Assembly: GCF_016862575.1 (NCBI RefSeq)
Contig: NZ_BONF01000007.1
Location: 1 to 64,000, forward strand
Reading direction: 5' to 3'
DNA length: 64,000 nt
Source: Catellatospora bangladeshensis
Lineage (GTDB): Bacteria > Actinomycetota > Actinomycetes > Mycobacteriales > Micromonosporaceae
Of the stretch, positions 17,462 through 26,698 are shown in pieces (within the stretch, counting starts at the first letter, position 1; every line of letters starts with the position of its first letter). Below the pieces are notes generated by a model. That model had not been told where the DNA came from. It searched no databases and worked only from the letters and a program-made list of their open reading frames with translations. Both the position numbers and the translations under genes were made by a program.

Positions 17462-18277
17462 GTGCGTACACCACTGATCTCCGTTGCGGAGCTGGGGGAC
17501 CGGCTCCGCTCGGGGCAGCCGACGACCGTGCTGGACGTGCGGTGGCGGCTGTCCGGACCGCCCGGCCGGGACGACTACGAGGCGGGTCACCTGCCCGGGG
17601 CGGTCTTCGTCGACCTCGACCGGGACCTGTGCGGGCCGCCCGGGGCGGGCGGGCGCCACCCGCTGCCGCACCCGGAGGCGCTGGAGGGCGCGCTGCGCGC
17701 CGCCGGCGTGCGCGAGGGCCGGCCGGTGGTCGTGTACGACGCGGGGGACGGCATGGCCGCCGCCCGTGCCTGGTGGACGCTGCGCTGGGCCGGTCACGCG
17801 GACGCACGCGTGCTGGACGGCGGGTTCGCCGCCTGGACCGCCGCGGACGGCACGGTCACCACGGACCCGGTCAGCGCCGAACGGGGCGACGTCACGGTGC
17901 GGCCGGGCGCGATGCCGGTGCTCGACGCGGCCGGGGCCGCCGCACTGGCCGAGCAGGGCGCGCTGCTGGACGCGCGGGTCGCGCCGCGCTTCCGGGGCGA
18001 GACCGAGCCGGTCGACCCGGTGGCCGGGCACATCCCCGGCGCCCGCAACCTGCCCTACGGCGAGCTGGTCAACGCGGACGGCACGCTGCGCGCCGACCTG
18101 CCGGAGGTCTTCGCGGACCTGGCCGGTGAGCCGGTCGGGGCGTACTGCGGCTCCGGGGTGACCGCCGCGCACACGGTGCTGGCGCTGCACGCCGCGGGCC
18201 GCACCGACGCGCAGCTGTATGTCGGCTCGTGGAGCCACTGGATCACCGACCCCGCCCGGCCGGTGGGCCGCGCATGA
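17462..18277 (+). CDS. Sulfurtransferase (thiosulfate/3-mercaptopyruvate type)
   Basis: Two-domain rhodanese enzyme of 271 residues that transfers sulfane sulfur from thiosulfate or mercaptopyruvate to an acceptor. The inactive N-terminal rhodanese domain carries TTVLDVRWRLSGPPGRDDYE and GHLPGAVFVDLDRDLCGPPG. The C-terminal domain has LLDARVAPRFRGETEPVDPV and the active-site loop YCGSGVTA with the catalytic cysteine. That loop is typical of SseA-type enzymes. The start is GTG at 17462 without a clear ribosome binding site. Its stop overlaps the acuC start by 4 bp, so it is the first gene of a sulfurtransferase-acuC-pat operon. Confidence 0.9.
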   Translation: MRTPLISVAELGDRLRSGQPTTVLDVRWRLSGPPGRDDYEAGHLPGAVFVDLDRDLCGPPGAGGRHPLPHPEALEGALRAAGVREGRPVVVYDAGDGMAAARAWWTLRWAGHADARVLDGGFAAWTAADGTVTTDPVSAERGDVTVRPGAMPVLDAAGAAALAEQGALLDARVAPRFRGETEPVDPVAGHIPGARNLPYGELVNADGTLRADLPEVFADLAGEPVGAYCGSGVTAAHTVLALHAAGRTDAQLYVGSWSHWITDPARPVGRA

Positions 18278-19446
18278 CCGCCACGGTGGTCTGGAGCGAC
18301 CGGCTGCTCGGCTACGACCTGGGCGACCACCCGCTGGACCCGGTCCGCGTCGAGCTGACCATGCGGCTGGCCCGCGAGCTGGGCGTGCTGGACCGGCCCG
18401 CGGTCGAGCTGGTCGCGCCGGAGCCCGCGACCGAGGACGAGCTGCTGCGCGTGCACCGGCGGGACTACCTGGAGGCGGTGCGCGCCGCCCCCGACGACCC
18501 CTTCTTCCGGGGGTACGGCCTCAACACCCCGGACAACCCGGTCTTCGACCACATGCACGAGGCGTCCGCGCTGATCTGCGGCGCGAGCCTGGCCGCCGCG
18601 CGGGCGGTGTGGTCGGGCCGGGCCCGGCGCGCGGCCAACATCTCGGGCGGCCTGCACCACGCCATGCCCGCCCGCGCGGCCGGGTTCTGCGTGTACGACG
18701 ACCCGGCGGTGGCCATCGCGGACCTGCTCGCCCAGGGCGCGGAGCGCATCGCGTACCTCGACATCGACGTGCACCACGGCGACGGGGTGCAGGAGATCTT
18801 CTACGACGACCCGCGCGTGCTCACGGTGAGCCTGCACGAGGGCCCGATGACGCTGTTCCCCGGCACCGGCTTCGCCGAGGAGACCGGCGGCCCCGGCGCC
18901 GAGGGCAGCGCGGTGAACGTGCCGCTGCCGCCCGGCACCGGCGACGCCGGCTGGCTGCGCGCCTTCCACGCGGTGGTCCCGGCGGTGGTGCGGGCGTTCC
19001 GGCCGCAGCTGATCGTGCTGCAGGCCGGGGCCGACTCGCACCGGCTCGACCCGCTGGCCAACCTGCGGCTGACCGTGGACGGGCAGCGGGCGGCGCAGCT
19101 CGCCGTGCGGGACCTGGCCGACGAGCTGTGCGAGGGCCGCCTGGTGGCCACCGGCGGCGGCGGGTACGCCCTGGTCGAGGTGGTGCCCCGGACCTGGACC
19201 CACCTGCTCGCCATGGTCACCGGCGAGCCGCTGGACCCGTCGACGCCGCTGCCCGCGTCGTGGCGCGAGTACGCCGCCAAGCGGCTGCCCGGCCGGGACG
19301 TTCCGGTCAGCCTGACCGACGGCGGGGACGTCACGTTCACGCCGTGGCAGCCGGGCGGGGAGCACGCGCTGGACCGCGCCGTCATGGCGGCCCGCAAGGC
19401 GGTGTTCCCGCTGCACGGGCTCGACCCGCACGACCCCCGGGACTGA
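18274..19446 (+). CDS. acuC: AcuC-like class I/II histone-deacetylase-family protein
   Basis: Probable zinc-dependent lysine deacetylase of 390 residues. In Bacillus, AcuC reactivates acetyl-CoA synthetase by removing its acetyl group. Deacetylase marks are GGLHHAMPARAAGFCVYDDP (tandem histidines), YLDIDVHHGDGVQEIFYDD (metal Asp/His) and LQAGADSH (metal Asp), plus VATGGGGYALVEVVPRTW. The ATG at 18274 overlaps the preceding stop (ATGA). The next gene, 4 bp downstream, encodes a protein acetyltransferase with an acyl-CoA-synthetase-like domain, so writer and eraser of lysine acetylation sit in one operon. Confidence 0.93.
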   Translation: MTATVVWSDRLLGYDLGDHPLDPVRVELTMRLARELGVLDRPAVELVAPEPATEDELLRVHRRDYLEAVRAAPDDPFFRGYGLNTPDNPVFDHMHEASALICGASLAAARAVWSGRARRAANISGGLHHAMPARAAGFCVYDDPAVAIADLLAQGAERIAYLDIDVHHGDGVQEIFYDDPRVLTVSLHEGPMTLFPGTGFAEETGGPGAEGSAVNVPLPPGTGDAGWLRAFHAVVPAVVRAFRPQLIVLQAGADSHRLDPLANLRLTVDGQRAAQLAVRDLADELCEGRLVATGGGGYALVEVVPRTWTHLLAMVTGEPLDPSTPLPASWREYAAKRLPGRDVPVSLTDGGDVTFTPWQPGGEHALDRAVMAARKAVFPLHGLDPHDPRD

Positions 19447-19450
19447 CGCC

Positions 19451-21979
19451 GTGCGCGGCGCGGACGTGCTGCTGGCCGACGGCGCCACGGTGCACCTGCG
19501 GCAGATCACGCCGGAGGACGGCGAGGCGGTGGTGGCGATGCACTCGCGGTTCAGCGAGCGCACCCGCTACCTGCGCTACTTCTCGCCGTACCCGCGCATT
19601 CCGGCCCGGGACCTGCACCGCTTCGTCAACGTCGACCACGTGGACCGGGAGGCGTTCGTGGTCGCCGCGGGGGAGCGGCTGGTCGCCGTCGGGCGGTACG
19701 AGCGGCTGGGCGAGGGCGCGCACGAGGCCGAGGTCGCGTTCGTGGTCGAGGACGCGTACCAGGGCCGGGGCGTGGGCTCGGTGCTGCTGGAGCATCTGGC
19801 CGCCGCTGCGGCGGAGGCGGGCATCACCCGCTTCGTCGCCGAGGTGCTGCCGGAGAACGGCGCGATGCTGCGCGTGTTCACCGACGCCGGATACGAGGTC
19901 ACCCGCCGGTACGCCGACGGCGTGGTGACACTGACCTTCCCCGTCGCACCGACCGAGAAGTCGCGGGCGGTGCAGGCCGAACGCGAGCGCCGCACCGAGT
20001 CCCGCTCGGTGGCCCGCCTGCTGCGCCCGGCCTCGGTCGCCGTGTACGGCGCGAGCGCCTCCGGCCGGGGCGTCGGCGCGGCGGTGCTGGCCCACCTGCG
20101 TAGCGGCGGCTTCACCGGCCCGATCCATCATGTGCACCCGGAGGGGCCGCTGCGCTCGCTGACCGAGCTGGTCGCGGCCCCGGACATGGCCGTTCCGGAT
20201 CCTGCGGCAGGCGATGCGGCACGGCCGTCGTCGGCCGGCCCGGTCGATCTCGCGGTCGTGGCCACCCCGCCCGCGGCGCTGCCCGAGGTGCTCGCCGACG
20301 CCGCCGCCGCGGGCGTGCACGGTTTGCTGGTGCTGACCGAGCTGGACCCGGCGCAGCGGCAGCGGCTGCTGCGGGCGGTGCGGGCGGCGGGCATGCGGGT
20401 GCTCGGGCCGGGCAGCCTCGGCATCGCCGACAACGCCGCGCGCCTCAACGCCACGCTGGTGCCCCGCCTGCCGCTGCCCGGCCGGGTCAGCCTGTTCTGC
20501 CACTCGGGCACGCTGGGCCTGCTGCTGCTGGCCGAGGCTGACCGCCGCGCGCTGGGCGTGGCGAGCTTCGTCAGCGCGGGCCGCCGCGCCGACGTCTCCG
20601 GCAACGACCTGCTCCAGTTCTGGGCGGGCGACCCGGAGACCGACGTCATCGCGATGTACCTGGAGTCCTTCGGCAACCCGCGCAAGTTCGCCCGGATCGC
20701 GCGCGGCGTCGGGCGGCACAAGCCGATCGTCATGCTGGCCGGGCACACCGGCCACGGCGGGTCCAGTCTGGACGACGCCGCGATGCAGGCGCTGCGCGCC
20801 CACTCGGGCGTGATCGAGGTGGGCACGGTCGGCGAGCTGTTCGACGTGGCCCAGCTGCTGGCCGCCCAGCCGCTGCCCGCGGGCGACCGGATCGGCGTGG
20901 TCAGCAACGCGTTCGCGCTGGCCGCGCTCGCCTCGGCCGAGATCCGCGCGGCCGGGCTGCGGGTGGGCCGGTCCGGTGCGGTCGGCCCGGCCGCCGGGCC
21001 GGCGGAGTTCGCCGCGGCCGTGCACGCCGCGCTGCACAGCGACGACACCGACGCGGTGGTCGTGGTGGTCGCGCCGCCGCTGCCCACCGGCCCGCTCAGT
21101 GCCGACCAGAGCACGGAGACGGCGCTGATCGGCCCGTACGCCGACGCGCTGGGCGAGGTGGTGCGGGAGTCGGACAAGCCGGTGCTGGCGAGCTTCCTCG
21201 CCGGGCGCGGGCCGGCCGGGCTGCCGTCCTACCGCTCCATCGAGGAGGCGGTGCGGGCGCTGGCCCACGTGACGCGCCGCGCGACGTGGCTGCGTACGCC
21301 CGCCGGCACGCTGCCGCCCGTGCCCGAGACCGCCGACCCGGCCGCGCCCACGCTGGAGGCGCTGCTCGCCTCGTACGGCGTCGACGTGGTGCCGAGCATC
21401 CGGGCACGCGGCGCGGAACGGGTCGCCGCGGCGGCGGCGGGCTACGGCACACCCGTGGCGCTCAAGGTCGCCGACCGCCCGAACCGGATCGACCTGGGCG
21501 CGGTGCGCCTCAACGTGAGCGGGCCCGGCGAGGTCCGGCGCGCGTACGCCGACCTGGAGCAGCTGTTCGGCGCCGACGTCGAGGTGCTGGTGCAGCCGAT
21601 GGTCGCGCCGGGCGTGGCCTGCGTGATCGAGGTGGTGGACGACCCGTCGTTCGGCCCGGTGGTCGGCTTCGGCCTGGCCGGGCCGGTGACCGAGCTGGTC
21701 GGCGACCGCGCCTGGCGGGCCGCCCCGCTCACCGGCACCGACGCCGCCGCCCTGGTCCGCGCCCCGAAGGCCGCGCCGCTGCTGGCCGCCGCCGACGCCG
21801 ACGCGATCGCCGCGCTGCTGGTCCGCCTCGGCCAGCTCGCGGCCGACACCCCCCGCCTGCGCCGCCTCGTCGTCAACCCGGTCCTGGTCCACGCCACCGG
21901 CGTCTCGGTCCTGCACGCCCTGGGCGAGCTGACCGCCCCCGCGCCCCGTCCCGACACCGGCCCGCGCCAGCTGAGATAG
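19451..21979 (+). CDS. Pat-like protein acetyltransferase: N-terminal GNAT fused to NDP-forming acyl-CoA-synthetase-like domain
   Basis: Probable lysine acetyltransferase of 842 residues that silences acyl-CoA synthetases. Residues 1-170 are a GNAT domain (VVEDAYQGRGVGSVLLEHLA is the acetyl-CoA loop). A CoA-binding domain follows (VAVYGASASGRGVGAAVLAH), then ligase-like and ATP-grasp-like domains to the end. In the ligase region, the stretch that normally carries the phosphorylated His (SHTG) is shortened to AGHTGHGGSSLDD, so the synthetase part is probably a sensor rather than an enzyme. The GNAT-first order is opposite to Salmonella Pat and resembles the Streptomyces PatA arrangement I recall. 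The start is GTG, 4 bp after acuC. Confidence 0.88.
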   Translation: MRGADVLLADGATVHLRQITPEDGEAVVAMHSRFSERTRYLRYFSPYPRIPARDLHRFVNVDHVDREAFVVAAGERLVAVGRYERLGEGAHEAEVAFVVEDAYQGRGVGSVLLEHLAAAAAEAGITRFVAEVLPENGAMLRVFTDAGYEVTRRYADGVVTLTFPVAPTEKSRAVQAERERRTESRSVARLLRPASVAVYGASASGRGVGAAVLAHLRSGGFTGPIHHVHPEGPLRSLTELVAAPDMAVPDPAAGDAARPSSAGPVDLAVVATPPAALPEVLADAAAAGVHGLLVLTELDPAQRQRLLRAVRAAGMRVLGPGSLGIADNAARLNATLVPRLPLPGRVSLFCHSGTLGLLLLAEADRRALGVASFVSAGRRADVSGNDLLQFWAGDPETDVIAMYLESFGNPRKFARIARGVGRHKPIVMLAGHTGHGGSSLDDAAMQALRAHSGVIEVGTVGELFDVAQLLAAQPLPAGDRIGVVSNAFALAALASAEIRAAGLRVGRSGAVGPAAGPAEFAAAVHAALHSDDTDAVVVVVAPPLPTGPLSADQSTETALIGPYADALGEVVRESDKPVLASFLAGRGPAGLPSYRSIEEAVRALAHVTRRATWLRTPAGTLPPVPETADPAAPTLEALLASYGVDVVPSIRARGAERVAAAAAGYGTPVALKVADRPNRIDLGAVRLNVSGPGEVRRAYADLEQLFGADVEVLVQPMVAPGVACVIEVVDDPSFGPVVGFGLAGPVTELVGDRAWRAAPLTGTDAAALVRAPKAAPLLAAADADAIAALLVRLGQLAADTPRLRRLVVNPVLVHATGVSVLHALGELTAPAPRPDTGPRQLR

Positions 21980-22007
21980 GCGACACCGGCCCCCGCCGGG
22001 TGAGATA

Positions 22008-22084
22008 GGAAGGGCGCCTTCCACCGGCTCGCGGAGCGAGACGAGCCGCGACCCGGCACGCTGTGCGCAGAGGAAGGCGCCCTT
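22008..22084. terminator. Long hairpin between convergent genes, related to the 13474 element
   Basis: GGAAGGGCGCCTTCC at 22008-22022 is matched by GGAAGGCGCCCTT at 22072-22084 around a GC-rich centre with its own stem. It separates pat from the convergent membrane-protein gene and resembles the AAGAAGGGCACC element. Confidence 0.55.
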
Positions 22085-22136
22085 GAGCTGGGCCGGGTCG
22101 GCGCTCCCCGTGCAGCGCCGACCCGCCGTTCCCGGC

Positions 22137-23522
22137 CTACCGCGTCGGCGGTGTCGGTGCGGGGAAAAGCGGCCGGCAAGCCGAATATTCGATCGGGTCG
22201 CAGTTGCCGACGCGGTCGGTGTAGGCCGCCGTCCCGAGCAGCGCGCCCGCGGCGTCGTACACCCGCACCAGGACCTCGGAGTCCAGCGGTACGTGTGCCG
22301 TGCCCACCCCCTTGACCAACGCTTGCTCGGTGGTCACCCCGGCCCTGACCAGCTCTGCCCGCACCGCACCGGGCGGGGCGATGAGCTGCAGGCGGTCGTC
22401 GGGCTCCGGCGCGAAGCCCGCCAGCCGCATCACGAGCACGGTGTGCTCGGGGTCGCCCGCGTACCCGCTGCCTGAGGGGTGTTCGCGGCCCATGCCCGCC
22501 GCGCCGAACTCCATGGTCCGGTATGGCCCGCCGCCGTCCGCCGTCACCAGCTGCACGGTGACCACGTGTGCCCGGCCGCCCGGGGCGCCGGGCATGTCGA
22601 GCTGGTCGCTCCAGAGGACGCGGATCACCGGGTCGCGGTCCGTCTGGTTCGTCTGCTGGGCAAGATAGCCGGCGAGCTGCGCGGCACGCTCAGGCACCGG
22701 CGTGCCCCGGCCGCCGTAGGGCGCCGGGTCGATCGGCAACGGCTGCGTGTCCTCGGCCAGCGGGGCGACCCGCACCTCGGTCAGCACGGTCCCGCCCATG
22801 CGCACGCGGATACGGCGCACGGAGTCGATCTGCTCGTCGGCGAAGTAATCGTCCGGCGTGGCCAGGGCGGTCCAGGTGCGCTCGACGCCGGACGAGGAGT
22901 AGCGCTCGCTCGCCTGCTCCTCGTAGACCGCCCCGGCCGGGCCGACCAGGACCGCGATCTGGTGCACGAAGGTGTCGTCGCCGCCACCGTAGCCCGCCTC
23001 CACGACCGGCAGGTCCAGCGAGCCCGACCCGGTCTGCTCCAGCTCGGCTGCCGGGGTGCCACGCGGCCCCTCGAACTGCGCCTTGAGCGGCCACCCCTGA
23101 GTGCCGGCGACCAGAGCGAACCGGCGTACGCCGACGTCACCGGCGAACAACACCTTGATCTGGTCGGCTTCGGTGGGCATGAGCGGCCCACCCGGGCCGC
23201 CGCGCTGTCCGCCGACCTCCGCCGCCGCGCGCCGTCGCACGGCCGCAAGGAACGCGGCGTCGGTGGCGAGGCTGCCCCGGGTGGGGGAGTCCAGCAACGG
23301 GCGCACGGCCGCCAGCGGTGGCGGGGCGAGCGAGGGGTAGGTGTCCGGCTGAGCGAGCCACACCGCGGGGCCGACCATAAGCAGCACGGCGACCAGCGCG
23401 ATCGCGGAGCCCCGCCGCCGCTGCCGGCGTCGGCGGCGCAGCAGCACCCGGGCGTGCGGGTCGGGCCGGGCCGTCACCAGCTCGGCGTGCTGGTCCAGGG
23501 TGGCGCGAAGTTCGTCGATCAT
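22137..23522 (-). CDS. Single-pass membrane protein paired with an ECF sigma factor (CU044_5270-like)
   Basis: Probable membrane partner, possibly anti-sigma, of the adjacent sigma factor. It has 461 residues. A cytoplasmic N-terminus of about 38 residues is strongly basic (LLRRRRRQRRRG). One transmembrane helix follows (SAIALVAVLLMVGPAVWLAQ), then a large external domain of about 400 residues. I see no zinc-binding anti-sigma motif (HxxxCxxC). The layout fits the CU044_5270 family found next to SigE-type sigma factors. The ATG at 23522 is 1 nt after the sigma-factor stop (TGACATG), so translation is coupled. Confidence 0.75.
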   Translation of the reverse strand: MIDELRATLDQHAELVTARPDPHARVLLRRRRRQRRRGSAIALVAVLLMVGPAVWLAQPDTYPSLAPPPLAAVRPLLDSPTRGSLATDAAFLAAVRRRAAAEVGGQRGGPGGPLMPTEADQIKVLFAGDVGVRRFALVAGTQGWPLKAQFEGPRGTPAAELEQTGSGSLDLPVVEAGYGGGDDTFVHQIAVLVGPAGAVYEEQASERYSSSGVERTWTALATPDDYFADEQIDSVRRIRVRMGGTVLTEVRVAPLAEDTQPLPIDPAPYGGRGTPVPERAAQLAGYLAQQTNQTDRDPVIRVLWSDQLDMPGAPGGRAHVVTVQLVTADGGGPYRTMEFGAAGMGREHPSGSGYAGDPEHTVLVMRLAGFAPEPDDRLQLIAPPGAVRAELVRAGVTTEQALVKGVGTAHVPLDSEVLVRVYDAAGALLGTAAYTDRVGNCDPIEYSACRPLFPAPTPPTR

Positions 23523-23523
23523 G

Positions 23524-24015
23524 TCAGTTGCCCCCGTTCGCGGTGCTGAAGACGGATGGATGCGGCACCAGCTCGCGCAGCCGGGTCAGGCCGCGGGAGG
23601 CGGTGCTCTTCACGGTGCCCACGCTGACCCCGAGGATCTCGGCGGTCTCCAGCTCGCTGCGGTCCTCCCAGAAACGCAGCACCAGCACCGCCCGGGTGCG
23701 CACGGGCAGCCGGCGCAGCGCCGTCCACAGCTCGTCGCGCTGCTCGATCGCGGCGTCGCGCGCGGCGCGTTCCGGCAGCACCGCGGTGACGATCTCGCGG
23801 ATCGGGCGGCGCCAGTCGTTGGCGAGCTGGTTGACCATGACCCGGCGCAGGTAGGCCTCCGGGTGGTCCATGCGCCGCCACTTCGGCAGCGCCGCGGCCA
23901 GCGCGTTCTGCAGCAGGTCCTCCGCGCGGTCGCGGTCGCCGCAGAGCAGGTAAGCGGTGCGTAACAGCGCCGTGTAGCGCTGCTCCACGAACGACCGGAA
24001 GTCGTCGTCGGGCAT
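23524..24015 (-). CDS. SigE-family ECF RNA polymerase sigma factor
   Basis: Extracytoplasmic-function sigma factor of 163 residues. Region 2 is FRSFVEQRYTALLRTAYLLC, DRAEDLLQNALAAALPKW and PEAYLRRVMVNQLANDWRR. Region 4 is LPVRTRAVLVLRFWEDRSEL and ETAEILGVSVGTVKSTASRG, matching the Actinoplanes/Streptomyces SigE-family pattern. The ATG at 24015 has GGGGAG 9 nt upstream. The frame extends to 24054 without a signal. It is followed with a 1-nt gap by a membrane protein likely to control it. The target genes are unknown. Confidence 0.9.
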   Translation of the reverse strand: MPDDDFRSFVEQRYTALLRTAYLLCGDRDRAEDLLQNALAAALPKWRRMDHPEAYLRRVMVNQLANDWRRPIREIVTAVLPERAARDAAIEQRDELWTALRRLPVRTRAVLVLRFWEDRSELETAEILGVSVGTVKSTASRGLTRLRELVPHPSVFSTANGGN

Positions 24016-24096
24016 AAGGCCGTACTCCCCTCGTGTGTCCACCTCAGCGAACACGCGACCGGGTCCAAAGGTTGAGCGGCGCTCCCCATAGACACC

Positions 24097-24128
24097 GCGA
24101 CGGCCCCGGCAGAAGCCGGGGCCGTCGC
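24097..24128 (-). terminator. Intrinsic terminator downstream of sigB
   Basis: GCGACGGCCCCGGC pairs perfectly with GCCGGGGCCGTCGC across a 4-nt loop, 17 bp after the sigB stop. No clear T-run follows. Confidence 0.75.
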
Positions 24129-24145
24129 GTTCACCTGCGAATACG

Positions 24146-25138
<993 letters not shown>

Positions 25139-25250
25139 CGCTGTCCTCCCCGTGAAGCTTGTTAGTGGACAGCTTGGTGTAGGGCGCGTGAGACGGCGGT
25201 GAGACGATTTCACGGATCTGCCACCATGGGCTCGAGACAGGGGAGGGCAT

Positions 25251-26036
25251 GTGGTCGTGAAGCGCCTGATGAGGTTGTTCGGAGTCGGGGGACCGTCGGT
25301 AAGGACGGAATTGTCGGTGTCACGGGCCAAGCCCGGCGGCACGTTCAAGGGCACCGTCGAGGTGACCGGCGGCGACCACCAGGTGTCCATCGGTTACATC
25401 GCGTTGGTGCTGGTCACCGACGCGCGCCCGCAGGGCGGCCTGCCCGGCCAGACGTCCACCGTGGAGATCCACCGGCAGCGGGTCGTCGAGGGCTTCACCC
25501 TGGCCGCGCGCGAGCGTCGGATATTCGACATCACCTGCGACGTGCCGATGGAGACGCCGCTCACCCGCGCCTTCGGGCAGCCGCTGGCCGGCATGAACGT
25601 CGGCCTGCGCACCGAGCTGGAGGTCGCCCGCGAGGTGGACCGCACCGACCTCGACCCCGTCCAGGTCGACCCGACCCCCGCCCAGCAGCACATCCTCGAC
25701 ACGCTGACGAAGCTCGGCTTCCAGTTCGTGAAGGCCGACGTGGAGCGGGGCCGGCTGCGCGGCCTGCCCCAGACGCTGCCGTTCTACCAGGAGATCGAGT
25801 TCCTGCCCGGCACCGCGTACGCCGCCCACCTGCACAACCTGCAGGTCACCTTCGTCGGCACCGACCGCAAGCTGCACGTCGTCATGGAACTGGACCGCAA
25901 GGTCGGCCCCCTCGCCGACCGCGACATCTTCGGCCGCTTCACCGTCGACCCCGCCACCCTCGCCGACACCGACTGGCGCGGCCTCCTCAAGGACTGGCTC
26001 ACCCAATCCACCACCCGCAAGGGCCCCCTCTTCTAA
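25251..26036 (+). CDS. Sporulation-control protein Spo0M family (arrestin-like)
   Basis: 261-residue member of the Spo0M family, arrestin-fold proteins that in Bacillus influence early sporulation and cytoskeletal partners. Visible marks are the N-terminal [40 protein letters not shown], the mid-region [20 protein letters not shown], and [20 protein letters not shown]. It has no signal peptide or membrane helix. The GTG at 25251 follows GGGGAGGG closely. GTG at 25257 is an alternative that would remove two residues. It is divergent from sigB across 112 bp, so the two promoters may influence each other. Confidence 0.88.
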   Translation: MVVKRLMRLFGVGGPSVRTELSVSRAKPGGTFKGTVEVTGGDHQVSIGYIALVLVTDARPQGGLPGQTSTVEIHRQRVVEGFTLAARERRIFDITCDVPMETPLTRAFGQPLAGMNVGLRTELEVAREVDRTDLDPVQVDPTPAQQHILDTLTKLGFQFVKADVERGRLRGLPQTLPFYQEIEFLPGTAYAAHLHNLQVTFVGTDRKLHVVMELDRKVGPLADRDIFGRFTVDPATLADTDWRGLLKDWLTQSTTRKGPLF

Positions 26037-26079
26037 CCCCCGGGCCACCCTCCCCCCGGCGGCCGCCCCCTCCCGCGTT

Positions 26080-26134
26080 GATCATGAACTTATGGGCGGG
26101 TTCGACGGCGTGTCGCTTCCCTAACTTCATGATC
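26080..26134 (+). repeat. 55-bp GATC-bounded repeat, copy 1 of 2
   Basis: Begins GATCATGAACTTATGGGCGG and ends TAACTTCATGATC. A second 55-bp copy in reverse orientation lies at 26638-26692. The pair flanks dtd exactly. Confidence 0.7.
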
Positions 26135-26189
26135 GACGAACCGAGTGCCCGGCCGGCACCCGGCGCGGGTGGGGCAGGGCCGGTGGGGG

Positions 26190-26612
26190 TTAGAGGTCGA
26201 GGATGACGGTGTTGGGGCCGACGTTGACGGATTCGACCAGCATGAGGGTGCGGAAGCGGCCGGTCTCGACGGTGGCGCCGCGGGCGCGCAGGGCGGCGAC
26301 GAAGGCGTTGAACATGGGTTCGGCGACCTCGGCGGGGGCGGCCGCCTGCCAGGTGGGGCGGCGGCCCTTGCGGGCGTCGCCGTAGAGGGTGAACTGGCTG
26401 ACCACCAGCAGCGGGGCGCCCACGTCGGAGGCGCTGCGCTCGCCGTCGAGCAGGCGCAGCTCGTACACCTTGCGGGCCATCGTCTCCACGGTGGCGACGG
26501 TGTCGGTGTGCGTCACCCCCAGCAGCACCAGCAGCCCGTCCTTGATCTCCCCGACGATCTCCCCGTCCACCGTCACGCTGGCCCGGCTCACCGTCTGCAC
26601 CACTGCACGCAT
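26190..26612 (-). CDS. dtd: D-aminoacyl-tRNA deacylase
   Basis: Removes D-amino acids (and glycine from tRNA-Ala) mis-attached to tRNA. It has 140 residues, the normal length. The N-terminal [20 protein letters not shown] is canonical. [17 protein letters not shown] carries the SQFTLY active-site motif. The cross-subunit Gly-cisPro motif appears as [11 protein letters not shown] at the C-terminus. The ATG at 26612 gives the usual MRAVVQ start. The gene is bracketed by two inverted 55-bp repeats, and its ends lie close to both. Confidence 0.96.
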   Translation of the reverse strand: MRAVVQTVSRASVTVDGEIVGEIKDGLLVLLGVTHTDTVATVETMARKVYELRLLDGERSASDVGAPLLVVSQFTLYGDARKGRRPTWQAAAPAEVAEPMFNAFVAALRARGATVETGRFRTLMLVESVNVGPNTVILDL

Positions 26613-26637
26613 CGCTCTAGCCTGCCCTGCCAGTGTC

Positions 26638-26692
26638 GATCACGGTGACAGGGTGGCGACACGCCGCCGAACACGCCCCTAAGTTCATGATC
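26638..26692 (-). repeat. 55-bp GATC-bounded repeat, copy 2 of 2 (reverse orientation)
   Basis: Reverse complement begins GATCATGAACTTAGGGGCG and ends GTGATC. It aligns along its length with the copy at 26080, with most differences in one arm. It sits 6 bp from the methyltransferase stop. Confidence 0.65.
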
Positions 26693-26698
26693 AACCCA

